From NCBI GenBank assembly GCA_964057225.1, contig OZ059896.1, positions 13,934,501 through 13,998,500 of the forward strand: 64,000 nt of DNA, written 5' to 3'. The notes beneath the pieces are model-generated. The model saw only the letters and a list, made by a program, of their open reading frames with translations, ran no database searches and was not told the origin of the DNA. Position numbers and translations under genes: made by a program. Positions 45,201 to 54,573 of the stretch are shown one piece after another. This stretch comes from Auanema rhodensis. Its lineage: Eukaryota; Nematoda; Chromadorea; Rhabditida; Rhabditidae. The first letter of the stretch is position 1, and each line of letters begins with the position of its first letter.

Positions 45201-47226
45201 AGTCATCGGACAGGCAATAATTGGAGAAATTCCGGCTTGTGAACCCTTTAAGCATAAGCCAATTCTACCATATGTTCCGCCAGAGGCCGATTGGGAGAGT
45301 AAACTACCATATTTTCCAAGAGACTTCATAAAAGATCTTGATCTAGAGAATGCTGATCTCACGAAAGAAGAAAAACATGAGCTTACAAAAATAATTGAAA
45401 GCCATCGTGAGGCATTTCTTAACGAGGACAGGAAAATAGGCTTATTTAAAGGTCCTATAGAGCATACCATACCATTGAGAACAGATATGGATATGCCAAA
45501 GCCGAGAATAACACGTATTCCCTTAGGAAAACAGGAAGAAATTGAAAAACAAGTCAAAGAAATGCTTGAGCAAGGCATAATAGAGCCTTCTACATCTCTA
45601 TTTAATAGCCCTGTAGTACTAGTTAAGAAGAAAGATGACACGTATAGGTTTGTGACAGATTTTCGAGCTTTAAATAATGTCACACGCAAGCAAACTTATG
45701 TCATTCCAAGCATTTCTGACATAGTTGATTTGGCAGCAGGCGCCCAATTTTTCTCAAACTTCGATTTAGTGTCAGGATTTTTTCAAATATCCTTGAGAAA
45801 ATCAGATCGACCACTAACAGCATTTACGACCACATCCGGCACATACCAGTACAAACGGATGCCGATGGGCCTTTGTGGAGCCCCTCATACCTTTCAAACA
45901 GCAGTAAGGTATTTGCAAAGTAAATGTTCTTGTAAACTATTTGTTTATTTGGACGATCTATTAGTTATATCTGATACAAGAGAACAACATCTCAAAGATA
46001 TCGATGATTTACTGCAAGCAGTAGAAGAATTGGGAATGAAGATAAAGCTTAAGAAATGCGCTTTTGCTCAACCAGAAGTGAAATTTCTAGGACTTATTGT
46101 AGGACGTCAAGGTATAAAACCTGACCCTCAAAAAGTCGCCGCCATACAAGATTATCCGGCACCAAAGAATGCAACAGGTGTACGAGCATTCTTGGGAATG
46201 GTTGGATTCTTTCGCAAATTCATGAAAGATTTTGCACGTATCGCAAGCCCTTTATACGATCTGACAAAGGCAGATACTGAATTCAAATGGGAAAACAAAC
46301 ATCAAGAAGCTTTAGACCTCCTTAAAAGAAGTTTAATACAGGCACCCGTTTTAAGCCCACCTAAATCGGACCGCTTGTTTATAGTTGAAAGCGACGGTAG
46401 TAACATCGCCATAGGTGCTGTATTATTACAACCGGAAGATCCAAAACAACCTCTGAAAAATCTACACCCTATCGCATTTGCAAGCAGAAAACTAGTTAAA
46501 GCCGAACGTAACTACGCACCAATCGAGATAGAAGCATTAGGCCTTGTATATGCATTAAATCAATTCCGTACATACATTCTTGGAACTCATACTATATGTA
46601 TTACGGACCATCGACCTCTTACCAGCTTAATGACACGCAGAGACTTATTTGGTCGTCTTGCGAAGTTCCAGCTGGTCATCCAAGAATATGATATTGAAAT
46701 AAAATATCGCGCAGGCCAATTAAATAAAGTATGCGATGCTCTATCTCGATATATAGGTGAAGAAGCTAACGATGCTAAGCCGGAAACAAAGAAGAAGAAA
46801 ATGGAAGAAATTCACATTAACGCCATAAATACACCAACAATAAAGGAAATTCAACTAAGCACCCCTTGGATTAAACGGACGATAGCGGAGATTGAATATA
46901 GAGCACAAAAGAACATGACAGCTAATGACAGATATTGTGTCATAAATGACTTGCTCTATACAAAACCAACAGACAAAAAGCCACAACCCGCTATCGTAAT
47001 ACCACAAGAACACCCCATAATTGAGGAAATAATCAAAGTTTTTCATGAGGATCCTACAATTGCAGCACATCAAGGAATTATTAAAACAAAAGAAGCAATT
47101 CTAAGAAGATTCTATTGGACAAATATGCAGAACGACATTACTATATTCATCAAGAACTGCATTAAATGTGCTCAAAGAAAAAAAAGATCCACATTCCATG
47201 ACGGTACAACCAATAGGTCATTTTGA
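42238..47226 (+). CDS. Gag/envelope-like/Pol polyprotein (PR, RT, RNase H, IN zinc domain)
   Basis: Open frame of 1662 codons numbered from a GTG at 42238. There is no ATG before codon 202 (42841), and the frame is open upstream to 42148, so the true start is unknown. Residues 1-340: Gag-like position, no CCHC knuckle. 342-395: Thr-rich linker, then RKQR (399-402), a possible furin-type site. 420-685: segment with Cys 466, 512, 530, 562 and N-glycosylation sequons. 686-713: membrane segment. 729-733: PPSYE, a PPxY late-domain motif. 758-776: second hydrophobic stretch. Protease: DSGS at 797-800. RT: D1176 and YLDD 1237-1240. RNase H: D1386, E1432, D1457. Integrase zinc finger: H1603, H1611, C1641, C1644. 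The frame ends just after the zinc finger; the catalytic core continues in another frame (47168-48250). Confidence 0.9.
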   Translation: MARRYSSAVPALYPSESSDDIAVASRTRSRTRLLSVQIEEPEQEVKPKVEKTFIPREGTYSPPDNTEEDPDFYIQDYNIQTSASTPKIIPLIKARRAVNPSYSIIDWVSAHPEKFYFFLRSPVSDKSIQRFLQTYEIHDPEEAILYFLAQKELAATTRGAIRYLTSQQLLEQIGDRLTAHEFDEKLLEKDGSYRERAESIAMELAYTPVIFENNLSVPSRQEVLKSFVNMPPIRPTLTTDNADERIVLRNTLYLYHNLMTLRVIRPNKTAAAVDDEKFRQLTINVPDTNKLYRDKDSNYGISIGPHPRIQNPSADTRQLLIKTFLPLLEDIETPPYLTRRLSLTTTTDKPASLVQETTKSHTTRIPTTTTVETTTAAITTTLSPTTLATVTDTASRILRKQRTSSPPVETREIQAQATYTASKVNNEIQFNLNVSRRIAQDHLQYTTTLIQEELQKHFMESYESICEIQNRYLELWRSILHIEPTIAMRTILGREDIAARFVGSDIVHVHICLPLQPKAVYHNHKINDTCYLETPVITEDERLYFAAPGSRDLLTHGKEIDCEHVPTDVYYQNGEWININGSVEVKPISLFDKAQYHQLTPLKFTGANLYTNLSLRVYSMSTAIAYGASLASIRQNHVLHTIHNDPKITSAFNLLKKGSDYISKAAEFTTSAWTSVKQFLIGSIERTLIFIGSMVTIAAVLIILFVVAKFWFFRATPLTVMHVHEIDNEPPSYEETLELVSRPDQQMPDNIMKQYYPALVTFIPIAIPFVASIVSAETKLPLIYISVEDKLILALWDSGSSVSYVRLSTLKYLNMAENVKKRHLVAMAANKSTFTFYGKINLVIEIAGYEIEHTFLVSNDHDCPAPALIGLDFMKALDSENIDVSLKPSKKRLEIGNNAIPLIGNESIKHTEITVNIINLRTKTLKPDEEAPIPIKTDKPLESNEVVVLGDSGSALKSLYPTAFRDTSGVYVMFRNNTDETIAMEANSVIGQAIIGEIPACEPFKHKPILPYVPPEADWESKLPYFPRDFIKDLDLENADLTKEEKHELTKIIESHREAFLNEDRKIGLFKGPIEHTIPLRTDMDMPKPRITRIPLGKQEEIEKQVKEMLEQGIIEPSTSLFNSPVVLVKKKDDTYRFVTDFRALNNVTRKQTYVIPSISDIVDLAAGAQFFSNFDLVSGFFQISLRKSDRPLTAFTTTSGTYQYKRMPMGLCGAPHTFQTAVRYLQSKCSCKLFVYLDDLLVISDTREQHLKDIDDLLQAVEELGMKIKLKKCAFAQPEVKFLGLIVGRQGIKPDPQKVAAIQDYPAPKNATGVRAFLGMVGFFRKFMKDFARIASPLYDLTKADTEFKWENKHQEALDLLKRSLIQAPVLSPPKSDRLFIVESDGSNIAIGAVLLQPEDPKQPLKNLHPIAFASRKLVKAERNYAPIEIEALGLVYALNQFRTYILGTHTICITDHRPLTSLMTRRDLFGRLAKFQLVIQEYDIEIKYRAGQLNKVCDALSRYIGEEANDAKPETKKKKMEEIHINAINTPTIKEIQLSTPWIKRTIAEIEYRAQKNMTANDRYCVINDLLYTKPTDKKPQPAIVIPQEHPIIEEIIKVFHEDPTIAAHQGIIKTKEAILRRFYWTNMQNDITIFIKNCIKCAQRKKRSTFHDGTTNRSF
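43648..44580 (+). other. Envelope-like segment inside the polyprotein
   Basis: This codes for about residues 471-781. It looks like the membrane-proximal part of a type I glycoprotein: cysteines spaced in the ectodomain, sequons at NDT (527-529), NGS (580-582) and NLS (612-614), an amphipathic stretch, a 28-residue transmembrane segment and a short tail with PPSYE. Its general pattern recalls glycoproteins found in some invertebrate retroelements and related negative-strand viruses, but I cannot confirm homology. The position, before the protease and not after integrase, is unusual. Confidence 0.45.
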
Positions 47227-48250
47227 GATACCAAGCAAGCCATTTGAACGAGTCCACATGGACGTAATGGGACCATTTCCCCCTTCAAAAAGAAACTGTA
47301 CCTACGTCATTACCATGCAAGACGCATTTACAAAATGGTCAACAACAATTGCTGTACCACAAATAACAACGGAAATCACAATTGATCGATTTCTAAGACA
47401 TTTCGTTTACATTTTTGGACCACCCCATCGCTTGATCACCGATAGAGGTTCAAACTTTGTATCTAAAAAGTTCGAAGAAATGTGTACTAAACTTGGAATC
47501 AAACATGAACCAACACTACCACACCAAAAGAACTCAAATGGACAAGTGGAAAGACTTCACCGAACCCTCGAAGAAGGATTAACCCACTACTTAAAAGAGG
47601 ACCTTAGTGACTGGGATACTGTATTACCAAAAATCACTTTTGCTATTAACAATATTCAGCACGCGACTACAGGGATTGCGCCATACATTGCATTATTCGG
47701 TAAAGAATGCAGAATGTCAATGGACGCTGAATTACCAGAAACGATCACCAAAATTCAAGAAATTTCTGAAGAATTACTCCAAAGAAGACCAGATATGGAC
47801 AAGAGAGACGAAATAATAAAGAACCGCATAGCTAAAAATCAAGAAAATGCGAAAAAGAAGAAAGATAGAACGCAAAGAGCACACCATAGAGACATTCAAC
47901 CGGGCGACATGGTGATGACGACTATAAAATCACACCAAATCGGCCAAAAGCTTCGGAAAAGCTATGATGGACCATGCGAAGTCATCAACGTAGAAGGATC
48001 AAAAGTTCAAATCAGAAATTCATCAGGAAAACTACAAGATATCCACAAAGATAACTTGAAAATCTTCTCTCCTGCTTCACAAAACATCTCTTACAACACT
48101 CGCGCAAGGTTTCGAGAAAGTCAAGCAGAAGAAGATAGCGACATCGAAATAATAGAAGTGATCAACAGGAACAACAAGGATAGCATAGATACAGAGCCAG
48201 AAGATGAAAATGAAGACGAAATATGGCTTCCGAGGAATGAAGAAGAATAA
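47168..48250 (+). CDS. Integrase catalytic core and C-terminus (shifted frame)
   Basis: The frame overlaps the end of the polyprotein frame and lies +1 relative to it. It opens at a GTG and its first ATG is at 47198; it is better seen as a continuation than as a separate gene. DDE triad: D32, D92 and E128 with the family's D-35-E spacing (contexts MDVMGPF, ITDRGSNF, NGQVERLHR). Residues 225-240 are Lys/Arg-rich. A GPY/F-like module (YDGPCEV, 267-272) follows, then an acidic tail from 320 to 360. Translation needs a frame change at or near the A8 run at 47178-47185, whether programmed or an insertion or sequence error. Confidence 0.88.
   Translation: MLKEKKDPHSMTVQPIGHFEIPSKPFERVHMDVMGPFPPSKRNCTYVITMQDAFTKWSTTIAVPQITTEITIDRFLRHFVYIFGPPHRLITDRGSNFVSKKFEEMCTKLGIKHEPTLPHQKNSNGQVERLHRTLEEGLTHYLKEDLSDWDTVLPKITFAINNIQHATTGIAPYIALFGKECRMSMDAELPETITKIQEISEELLQRRPDMDKRDEIIKNRIAKNQENAKKKKDRTQRAHHRDIQPGDMVMTTIKSHQIGQKLRKSYDGPCEVINVEGSKVQIRNSSGKLQDIHKDNLKIFSPASQNISYNTRARFRESQAEEDSDIEIIEVINRNNKDSIDTEPEDENEDEIWLPRNEEE
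47178..47185 (+). other. A8 run at the frame break
   Basis: GAAAAAAAAG lies exactly where the zinc-finger frame must give way to the catalytic-core frame. Conserved integrase sequence flanks both sides, so a single A too many, or a +1 (equivalently -2) slip here, accounts for the break. Confidence 0.7.
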
Positions 48251-48955
48251 CAACAAGATAATGCTACGTTATTTAAATTATTGTAACAAAATAACGATGA
48301 ATTAAAAAAAAAAAAAAAAAATTAATGCTAAATAACATTCAAAATAAAAATAGCATTTAATAGAGATTGAGAAAGGAAAAATAAGGCAAATTCTAAACGA
48401 GGAGATGTTATGACTAATGGTTCCAAGTTACCGTAATCCTATGCGGACTAGAGGACATTTTGACAACCATCCGAGCTCCATGTGCCTCTCCAAATAAGAT
48501 GAGATGAACACTGGTAGGCGTATCAACCACAATTTCATCTTAAGTGGTAGTCTCCATTAGTAATCAAGGATTCACTCTGGGAGACATATGGAGACACATT
48601 ATTAAATCATAATCTCGGTTCAATTTAGAAATGAGTACTTCTTGAGACCATTAGTCAAAATAATAACATATTCCCATTCATTACTAGCCCCTTTATTCTA
48701 CAATCTCTATTAGGAAATGCTTGAATATTAAGATAATTAATTTATGAAATTAATAATATTCTAATTCATCGTCCCTTCATATTATATTGAACCCTTCTTA
48801 TAAATTATTGTAATTTTGTTTGTATACTAACTAAAACTCTATCATACTATAGTTATTGTGAAGCTAAAACAATTGAACTCTAAAACTCAGTTACATATAA
48901 GCCCAAATTTTTGTTTAAAATATCGCGAGGTCGCGACAATCTTTGAAAAAGGGCA
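48251..48955 (+). other. 3' non-coding region of retroelement
   Basis: No frame is supported. It has an A-rich tract near 48303-48321 and, from about 48470, a stretch conserved in the diverged left element (1-574). GTCTCC (48550-48555 region) and GGAGAC (about 48592) could pair as a long hairpin, although the left copy does not keep perfect pairing. Conservation of non-coding sequence between diverged copies suggests an RNA-level function. Confidence 0.6.
48945..48953 (+). promoter_or_regulatory. Polypurine tract
   Basis: GAAAAAGGG ends 2 bp before the 3' LTR. The two extra bases (CA) fit the two nucleotides that integrase removes from cDNA ends. Confidence 0.75.
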
Positions 48956-49321
48956 CGTTCCATTCGGAGACTCTATATATGTAACTGCAGGGTTAGAGCC
49001 AGACCGACTAGAGGAATGAGGAATGGCACCGCCTTCCCTCATGCCCCTATTCGGGAGTTCGCCCCTTTGCAAGCCCATGGACGGTTTGCATCTAACTTAG
49101 TTAATCTTATATATTAGTCTTTGTCTTGTAAATGTAGTTTACTTTATCCTTGTGTTAATGTATTGTAATGATATTGTATTGTGTATAATAAACCTATATA
49201 TTTCCTTATCTTATGTAATCCTTATGCTCTGTTTCCATACCGCTACACTTATGGAATACTATACGCGTAGTTGAGCAGACTACAATGGTCTGTTCAATAT
49301 ACGTAGGAGCATAATGGAACG
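48956..49321 (+). repeat. 3' LTR (366 bp)
   Basis: Reads identical to 39942-40307. AATAAA is at 49187-49192. Confidence 0.95.
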
Positions 49322-49325
49322 ATAG
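49322..49325 (+). repeat. Target site duplication, right (ATAG)
   Basis: Second copy of the 4-bp duplication; array sequence TCAAGGCGG continues directly after it. Confidence 0.92.
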
Positions 49326-50970
49326 TCAAGGCGGAGTCTTTTGATCTAAATCGTCGGTTCCGTGGTGTAGCGGTTAGCACTCAGGACTTTGAATCCTGCG
49401 ACCCGAGTTCAAATCTCGGCGGAACCTACTTTTTCATTTTGATCAACTGGTCAATTTGTTTCTTCTTGAACTATTTTCTTGAAGAACATAGTCAAGGCGG
49501 AGTCTTTTGATCTAAATCGTCGGTTCCGCGGTGTAGCGGTTAGCACTCAGGACTTTGAATCCTGCGACCCGAGTTCAAATCTCGGCGGAACCTACTTTTT
49601 CATTTTGATCAACTGGTCAATTTGTTTCTTCTTGAACTATTTTCTTGAAGAACATAGTCAAGGCGGAGTCTTTTGATCTAAATCGTCGGTTCCGTGGTGT
49701 AGCGGTTAGCACTCAGGACTTTGAATCCTGCGACCCGAGTTCAAATCTCGGCGGAACCTACTTTTTCATTTTTATCAGTTGGTCAATTTGTTTCTTCTTG
49801 AACTATTTTCTTGAAGAACATTGTCAAGGCGGAGTCTTTTGATCTAAATCGTCGGTTCCGTGGTGTAGCGGTTAGCACTCAGGACTCTGAATCCTGCGAC
49901 CCGAGTTCAAATCTCGGCGGAACCTACTTTTTCATTTTGATCAACTGGTCAATTTGTTTCTTCTTGAACTATTTTCTTGAAGAACATAGTCAAGGCGGAG
50001 TCTTTTGATCTAAATCGTCGGTTCCGTGGTGTAGCGGTTAGCACTCAGGACTTTGAATCCTGCGACCCGAGTTCAAATCTCGGCGGAACCTACTTTTTCA
50101 TTTTGATCAACTGGTCAATTTGTTTCTTCTTGAACTATTTTCTTGAAGAACATAGTCAAGGCGGAGTCTTTTGATCTAAATCATCGGTTCCGTGGTGTAG
50201 CGGTTAGCACTCAGGACTCTGAATCCTGCGACCCGAGTTCAAATCTCGGCGGAACCTACTTTTTCATTTTGATCAACTGGTCAATTTGTTTCTTCTTGAA
50301 CTATTTTCTTGAAGAACATAGTCAAGGCGGAGTCTTTTGATCTAAATCGTCGGTTCCGTGGTGTAGCGGTTAGCACTCAGGACTCTGAATCCTGCGACCC
50401 GAGTTCAAATCTCGGCGGAACCTACTTTTTCATTTTGATCAACTGGTCAATTTGTTTCTTCTTGAACTATTTTCTTGAAGAACATAGTCAAGGCGGAGTC
50501 TTTTGATCTAAATCATCGGTTCCGTGGTGTAGCGGTTAGCACTCAGGACTCTGAATCCTGCGACCCGAGTTCAAATCTCGGCGGAACCTACTTTTTCATT
50601 TTGATCAACTGGTCAATTTGTTTCTTCTTGAACTATTTTCTTGAAGAACATAGTCAAGGCGGAGTCTTTTGATCTAAATCGTCGGTTCCGTGGTGTAGCG
50701 GTTAGCACTCAGGACTTTGAATCCTGCGACCCGAGTTCAAATCTCGGCGGAACCTACTTTTTCATTTTGATCAACTGGTCAATTTGTTTCTTCTTGAACT
50801 ATTTTCTTGAAGAACATAGTCAAGGCGGAGTCTTTTGATCTAAATCATCGGTTCCGTGGTGTAGCGGTTAGCACTCAGGACTTTGAATCCTGCGACCCGA
50901 GTTCAAATCTCGGCGGAACCTACTTTTTCATTTTGATCAACTAGTCAATTTGTTTCTTCTTAAACTATCT

Positions 50971-50990
50971 ACTTGGAGAACATAGTCAAG
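50971..50990 (+). other. Paralogous empty integration site
   Basis: ACTTGGAGAACATAGTCAAG is the uninterrupted form of the spacer hit by the full-length element; the GGAG variant matches the left flank 39929-39941. ATAG is present once here (50982-50985). Confidence 0.8.
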
Positions 50991-51679
50991 GCGGAGTCTT
51001 TTGATCTAAATCGTCGGTTCCGTGGTGTAGAGGTTAGCACTCAGGACTTTGAATCCTGCGACCCGAGTTCAAATCTCGGCGGAACCTACTTTTTCATTTT
51101 GATCAACTGGTCAATTTGTTTCTTCTTGAACTATTTTCTTGAAGAACATAGTCAAGGCGGAGTCTTTTGATCTAAATCGTCGGTTCCGCGGTGTAGCGGT
51201 TAGCACTCAGGACTTTGAATCCTGCGACCCGAGTTCAAATCTCGGCGGAACCTACTTTTTCATTTTGATCAACTGGTCAATTTGTTTCTTCTTGAACTAT
51301 TTTCTTGAAGAACATAGTCAAGGCGGAGTCTTTTGATCTAAATCGTCGGTTCCGTGGTGTAGCGGTTAGCACTCAGGACTTTGAATCCTGCGACCCGAGT
51401 TCAAATCTCGGCGGAACCTACTTTTTCATTTTGATCAACTGGTCAATTTGTTTCTTCTTGAACTATTTTCTTGAAGAACATAGTCAAGGCGGAGTCTTTT
51501 GATCTAAATCGTCGGTTCCGTGGTGTAGCGGTTAGCACTCAGGACTTTGAATCCTGCGACCCGAGTTCAAATCTCGGCGGAACCTACTTTTTCATTTTGA
51601 TCAACTGGTCAATTTGTTTCTTCTTGAACTATTTTCTTGAAGAACATAGTCAAGGCGGAGTCTTTTGATCTAAATCGTC

Positions 51680-51751
51680 GGTTCCGTGGTGTAGCGGTTA
51701 GCACTCAGGACTCTAAATCCTGCGACCCGAATTCAAATCTCGGCGGAACCT
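51680..51751 (+). tRNA. tRNA-Gln-like with CTA anticodon (amber suppressor type)
   Basis: ACTCTAAATCC replaces ACTCTGAATCC, so gene positions 34-36 (51713-51715) are CTA, which reads UAG. The body is otherwise tRNA-Gln(CTG). A second change, G52 to A (GAATTC for GAGTTC), removes the conserved G53-C61 pair (standard numbering) and the first base of the B box. The molecule, if made, could insert glutamine at UAG, but both transcription and folding may be reduced. Terminator T5 is intact. Confidence 0.8.
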
Positions 51752-53339
51752 ACTTTTTCATTTTGATCAGTTGGTGAATTTGTTTCTTCTTGAACTATTT
51801 TCTTGAAGAACATAGTCAAGGCGGAGTCTTTTGATCTAAATCGTCGGTTCCGTGGTGTAGCGGTTAGCACTCAGGACTTTGAATCCTGCGACCCGAGTTC
51901 AAATCTCGGCGGAACCTACTTTTTCATTTTGATCAACTAGTCAATTTGTTTCTTCTTAAACTATCTACTTGAAGAACATAGTCAAGGCGGAGTCTTTTGA
52001 TCTAAATCGTCGGTTCCGTGGTGTAGCGGTTAGCACTCAGGACTCTGAATCCTGCGACCCGAGTTCAAATCTCGGCGGAACCTACTTTTTCATTTTTATC
52101 AGTTGGTCAATTTGTTTCTTCTTGAACTATTTTCTTGAAGAACATAGTCAAGGCGGAGTCTTTTGATCTAAATCGTCGGTTCCGTGGTGTAGCGGTTAGC
52201 ACTCAGGACTTTGAATCCTGCGACCCGAGTTCAAATCTCGGCGGAACCTACTTTTTCATTTTGATCAACTAGTCAATTTGTTTCTTCTTAAACTATCTAC
52301 TTGAAGAACATAGTCAAGGCGGAGTCTTTTGATCTAAATCGTCGGTTCCGTGGTGTAGCGGTTAGCACTCAGGACTTTGAATCCTGCGACCCGAGTTCAA
52401 ATCTCGGCGGAACCTACTTTTTCATTTTGATCAACTGGTCAATTTGTTTCTTCTTGAACTATTTTCTTGAAGAACATAGTCAAGGCGGAGTCTTTTGATC
52501 TAAATCGTCGGTTCCGTGGTGTAGCGGTTAGCACTCAGGACTTTGAATCCTGCGACCCGAGTTCAAATCTCGGCGGAACCTACTTTTTCATTTTGATCAA
52601 CTGGTCAATTTGTTTCTTCTTGAACTATTTTCTTGAAGAACATAGTCAAGGCGGAGTCTTTTGATCTAAATCGTCGGTTCCGTGGTGTAGCGGTTAGCAC
52701 TCAGGACTTTGAATCCTGCGACCCGAGTTCAAATCTCGGCGGAACCTACTTTTTCATTTTGATCAACTGGTCAATTTGTTTCTTCTTGAACTATTTTCTT
52801 GAAGAACATAGTCAAGGCGGAGTCTTTTGATCTAAATCGTCGGTTCCGCGGTGTAGCGGTTAGCACTCAGGACTTTGAATCCTGCGACCCGAGTTCAAAT
52901 CTCGGCGGAACCTACTTTTTCATTTTGATCAACTGGTCAATTTGTTTCTTCTTGAACTATTTTCTTGAAGAACATAGTCAAGGCGGAGTCTTTTGATCTA
53001 AATCGTCGGTTCCGTGGTGTAGCGGTTAGCACTCAGGACTTTGAATTCTGCGACCCGAGTTCAAATCTCGGCGGAACCTACTTTTTCATTTTGATCAACT
53101 GGTCAATTTGTTTCTTCTTGAACTATTTTCTTGAAGAACATAGTCAAGGCGGAGTCTTTTGATCTAAATCGTCGGTTCCGTGGTGTAGCGGTTAGCACTC
53201 AGGACTTTGAATCCTGCGACCCGAGTTCAAATCTCGGCGGAACCTACTTTTTCATTTTGATCAACTGGTCAATTTGTTTCTTCTTGAACTATTTTCTTGA
53301 AGAACATAGTCAAGGCGGAGTCTTTTGATCTAAATCGTC

Positions 53340-53411
53340 GGTTCCGTGGTGTAGCGGTTAGCACTCAGGACTCTAAATCCTGCGACCCGAATTCAAATCT
53401 CGGCGGAACCT
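53340..53411 (+). tRNA. tRNA-Gln-like with CTA anticodon
   Basis: Same anticodon and G52-to-A double change as 51680, 1660 bp (10 units) downstream. Anticodon at 53373-53375. Confidence 0.8.
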
Positions 53412-54501
53412 ACTTTTTCATTTTGATCAGTTGGTGAATTTGTTTCTTCTTGAACTATTTTCTTGAAGAACATAGTCAAGGCGGAGTCTTTTGATCTAAA
53501 TCGTCGGTTCCGTGGTGTAGCGGTTAGCACTCAGGACTTTGAATCCTGCGACCCGAGTTCAAATCTCGGCGGAACCTACTTTTTCATTTTGATCAACTAG
53601 TCAATTTGTTTCTTCTTAAACTATCTACTTGAAGAACATAGTCAAGGCGGAGTCTTTTGATCTAAATCGTCGGTTCCGTGGTGTAGCGGTTAGCACTCAG
53701 GACTCTGAATCCTGCGACCCGAGTTCAAATCTCGGCGGAACCTACTTTTTCATTTTTATCAGTTGGTGAATTTGTTTCTTCTTGAACTATTTTCTTGAAG
53801 AACATAGTCAAGGCGGAGTCTTTTGATCTAAATCGTCGGTTCCGTGGTGTAGCGGTTAGCACTCAGGACTTTGAATCCTGCGACCCGAGTTCAAATCTCG
53901 GCGGAACCTACTTTTTCATTTTGATCAACTAGTCAATTTGTTTCTTCTTAAACTATCTACTTGAAGAACATAGTCAAGGCGGAGTCTTTTGATCTAAATC
54001 GTCGGTTCCGTGGTGTAGCGGTTAGCACTCAGGACTCTGAATCCTGCGACCCGAGTTCAAATCTCGGCGGAACCTACTTTTTCATTTTTATCAGTTGGTG
54101 AATTTGTTTCTTCTTGAACTATTTTCTTGAAGAACATAGTCAAGGCGGAGTCTTTTGATCTAAATCGTCGGTTCCGTGGTGTAGCGGTTAGCACTCAGGA
54201 CTTTGAATCCTGCGACCCGAGTTCAAATCTCGGCGGAACCTACTTTTTCATTTTGATCAGTTGGTGAATTTGTTTCTTCTTGAACTATTTTCTTGAAGAA
54301 CATAGTCAAGGCGGAGTCTTTTGATATAAATCGTCGGTTCCGTGGTGTAGCGGTTAGCACTCAGGACTTTGAATCCTGCGACCCGAGTTCAAATCTCGGC
54401 GGAACCTACTTTTTCATTTTGATCAACTGGTCAATTTGTTTCTTCTTGAACTATTTTCTTGAAGAACATAGTCAAGGCGGAGTCTTTTGATCTAAATCGT
54501 C

Positions 54502-54573
54502 GGTTCCGTGGTGTAGCGGTTAGCACTCAGGACTCTAAATCCTGCGACCCGAATTCAAATCTCGGCGGAACCT
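54502..54573 (+). tRNA. tRNA-Gln-like with CTA anticodon
   Basis: Third copy of the CTA plus G52-to-A allele, seven units after 53340. Anticodon at 54535-54537. Confidence 0.8.

Larger units (their letters stand above)
39942..49321 (+). mobile_element. Full-length Ty3/Gypsy-type LTR retrotransposon (9380 bp)
   Basis: It has two 366-bp LTRs that I read as identical, a 4-bp target duplication, a tRNA-Gln primer binding site, a 1.8-kb 5' region, a long polyprotein frame, a second frame with the integrase core, a 0.7-kb 3' region and a polypurine tract. The order protease, RT, RNase H, integrase is that of Ty3/Gypsy (Metaviridae), not Copia. Identical LTRs mean a very recent insertion. It sits 31-34 bp upstream of the tRNA-Gln at 49356. 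No chromodomain was seen at the integrase C-terminus. A paralogous empty site lies at about 50971-50990. Confidence 0.95.
49356..53245 (+). tRNA. tRNA-Gln block 13 (24 genes)
   Basis: Starts (c = CTG, s = CTA): 49356, 49522, 49688, 49854c, 50020, 50186c, 50352c, 50518c, 50684, 50850, 51016, 51182, 51348, 51514, 51680s, 51846, 52012c, 52178, 52344, 52510, 52676, 52842, 53008, 53174. T8 to C in 49522, 51182 and 52842; C16 to A in 51016; C41 to T (wobble) in 53008. 49854-50850 repeats the gene order of 38644-39806 with one gene fewer, and 49356-49688 repeats 51016-51348 (1660 bp). Confidence 0.96.

Noticed and set aside
44817..45689. 290-codon minus-strand frame
   Set aside because: It is opposite to the protease/RT part of the polyprotein and is Ser/Leu-rich, as expected for a complement of AT-rich coding sequence.
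48303..48321. A-rich tract as a retroposed poly(A) tail
   Set aside because: It lies inside the retroelement's 3' region with no target duplication around it; a simple A-run is enough.
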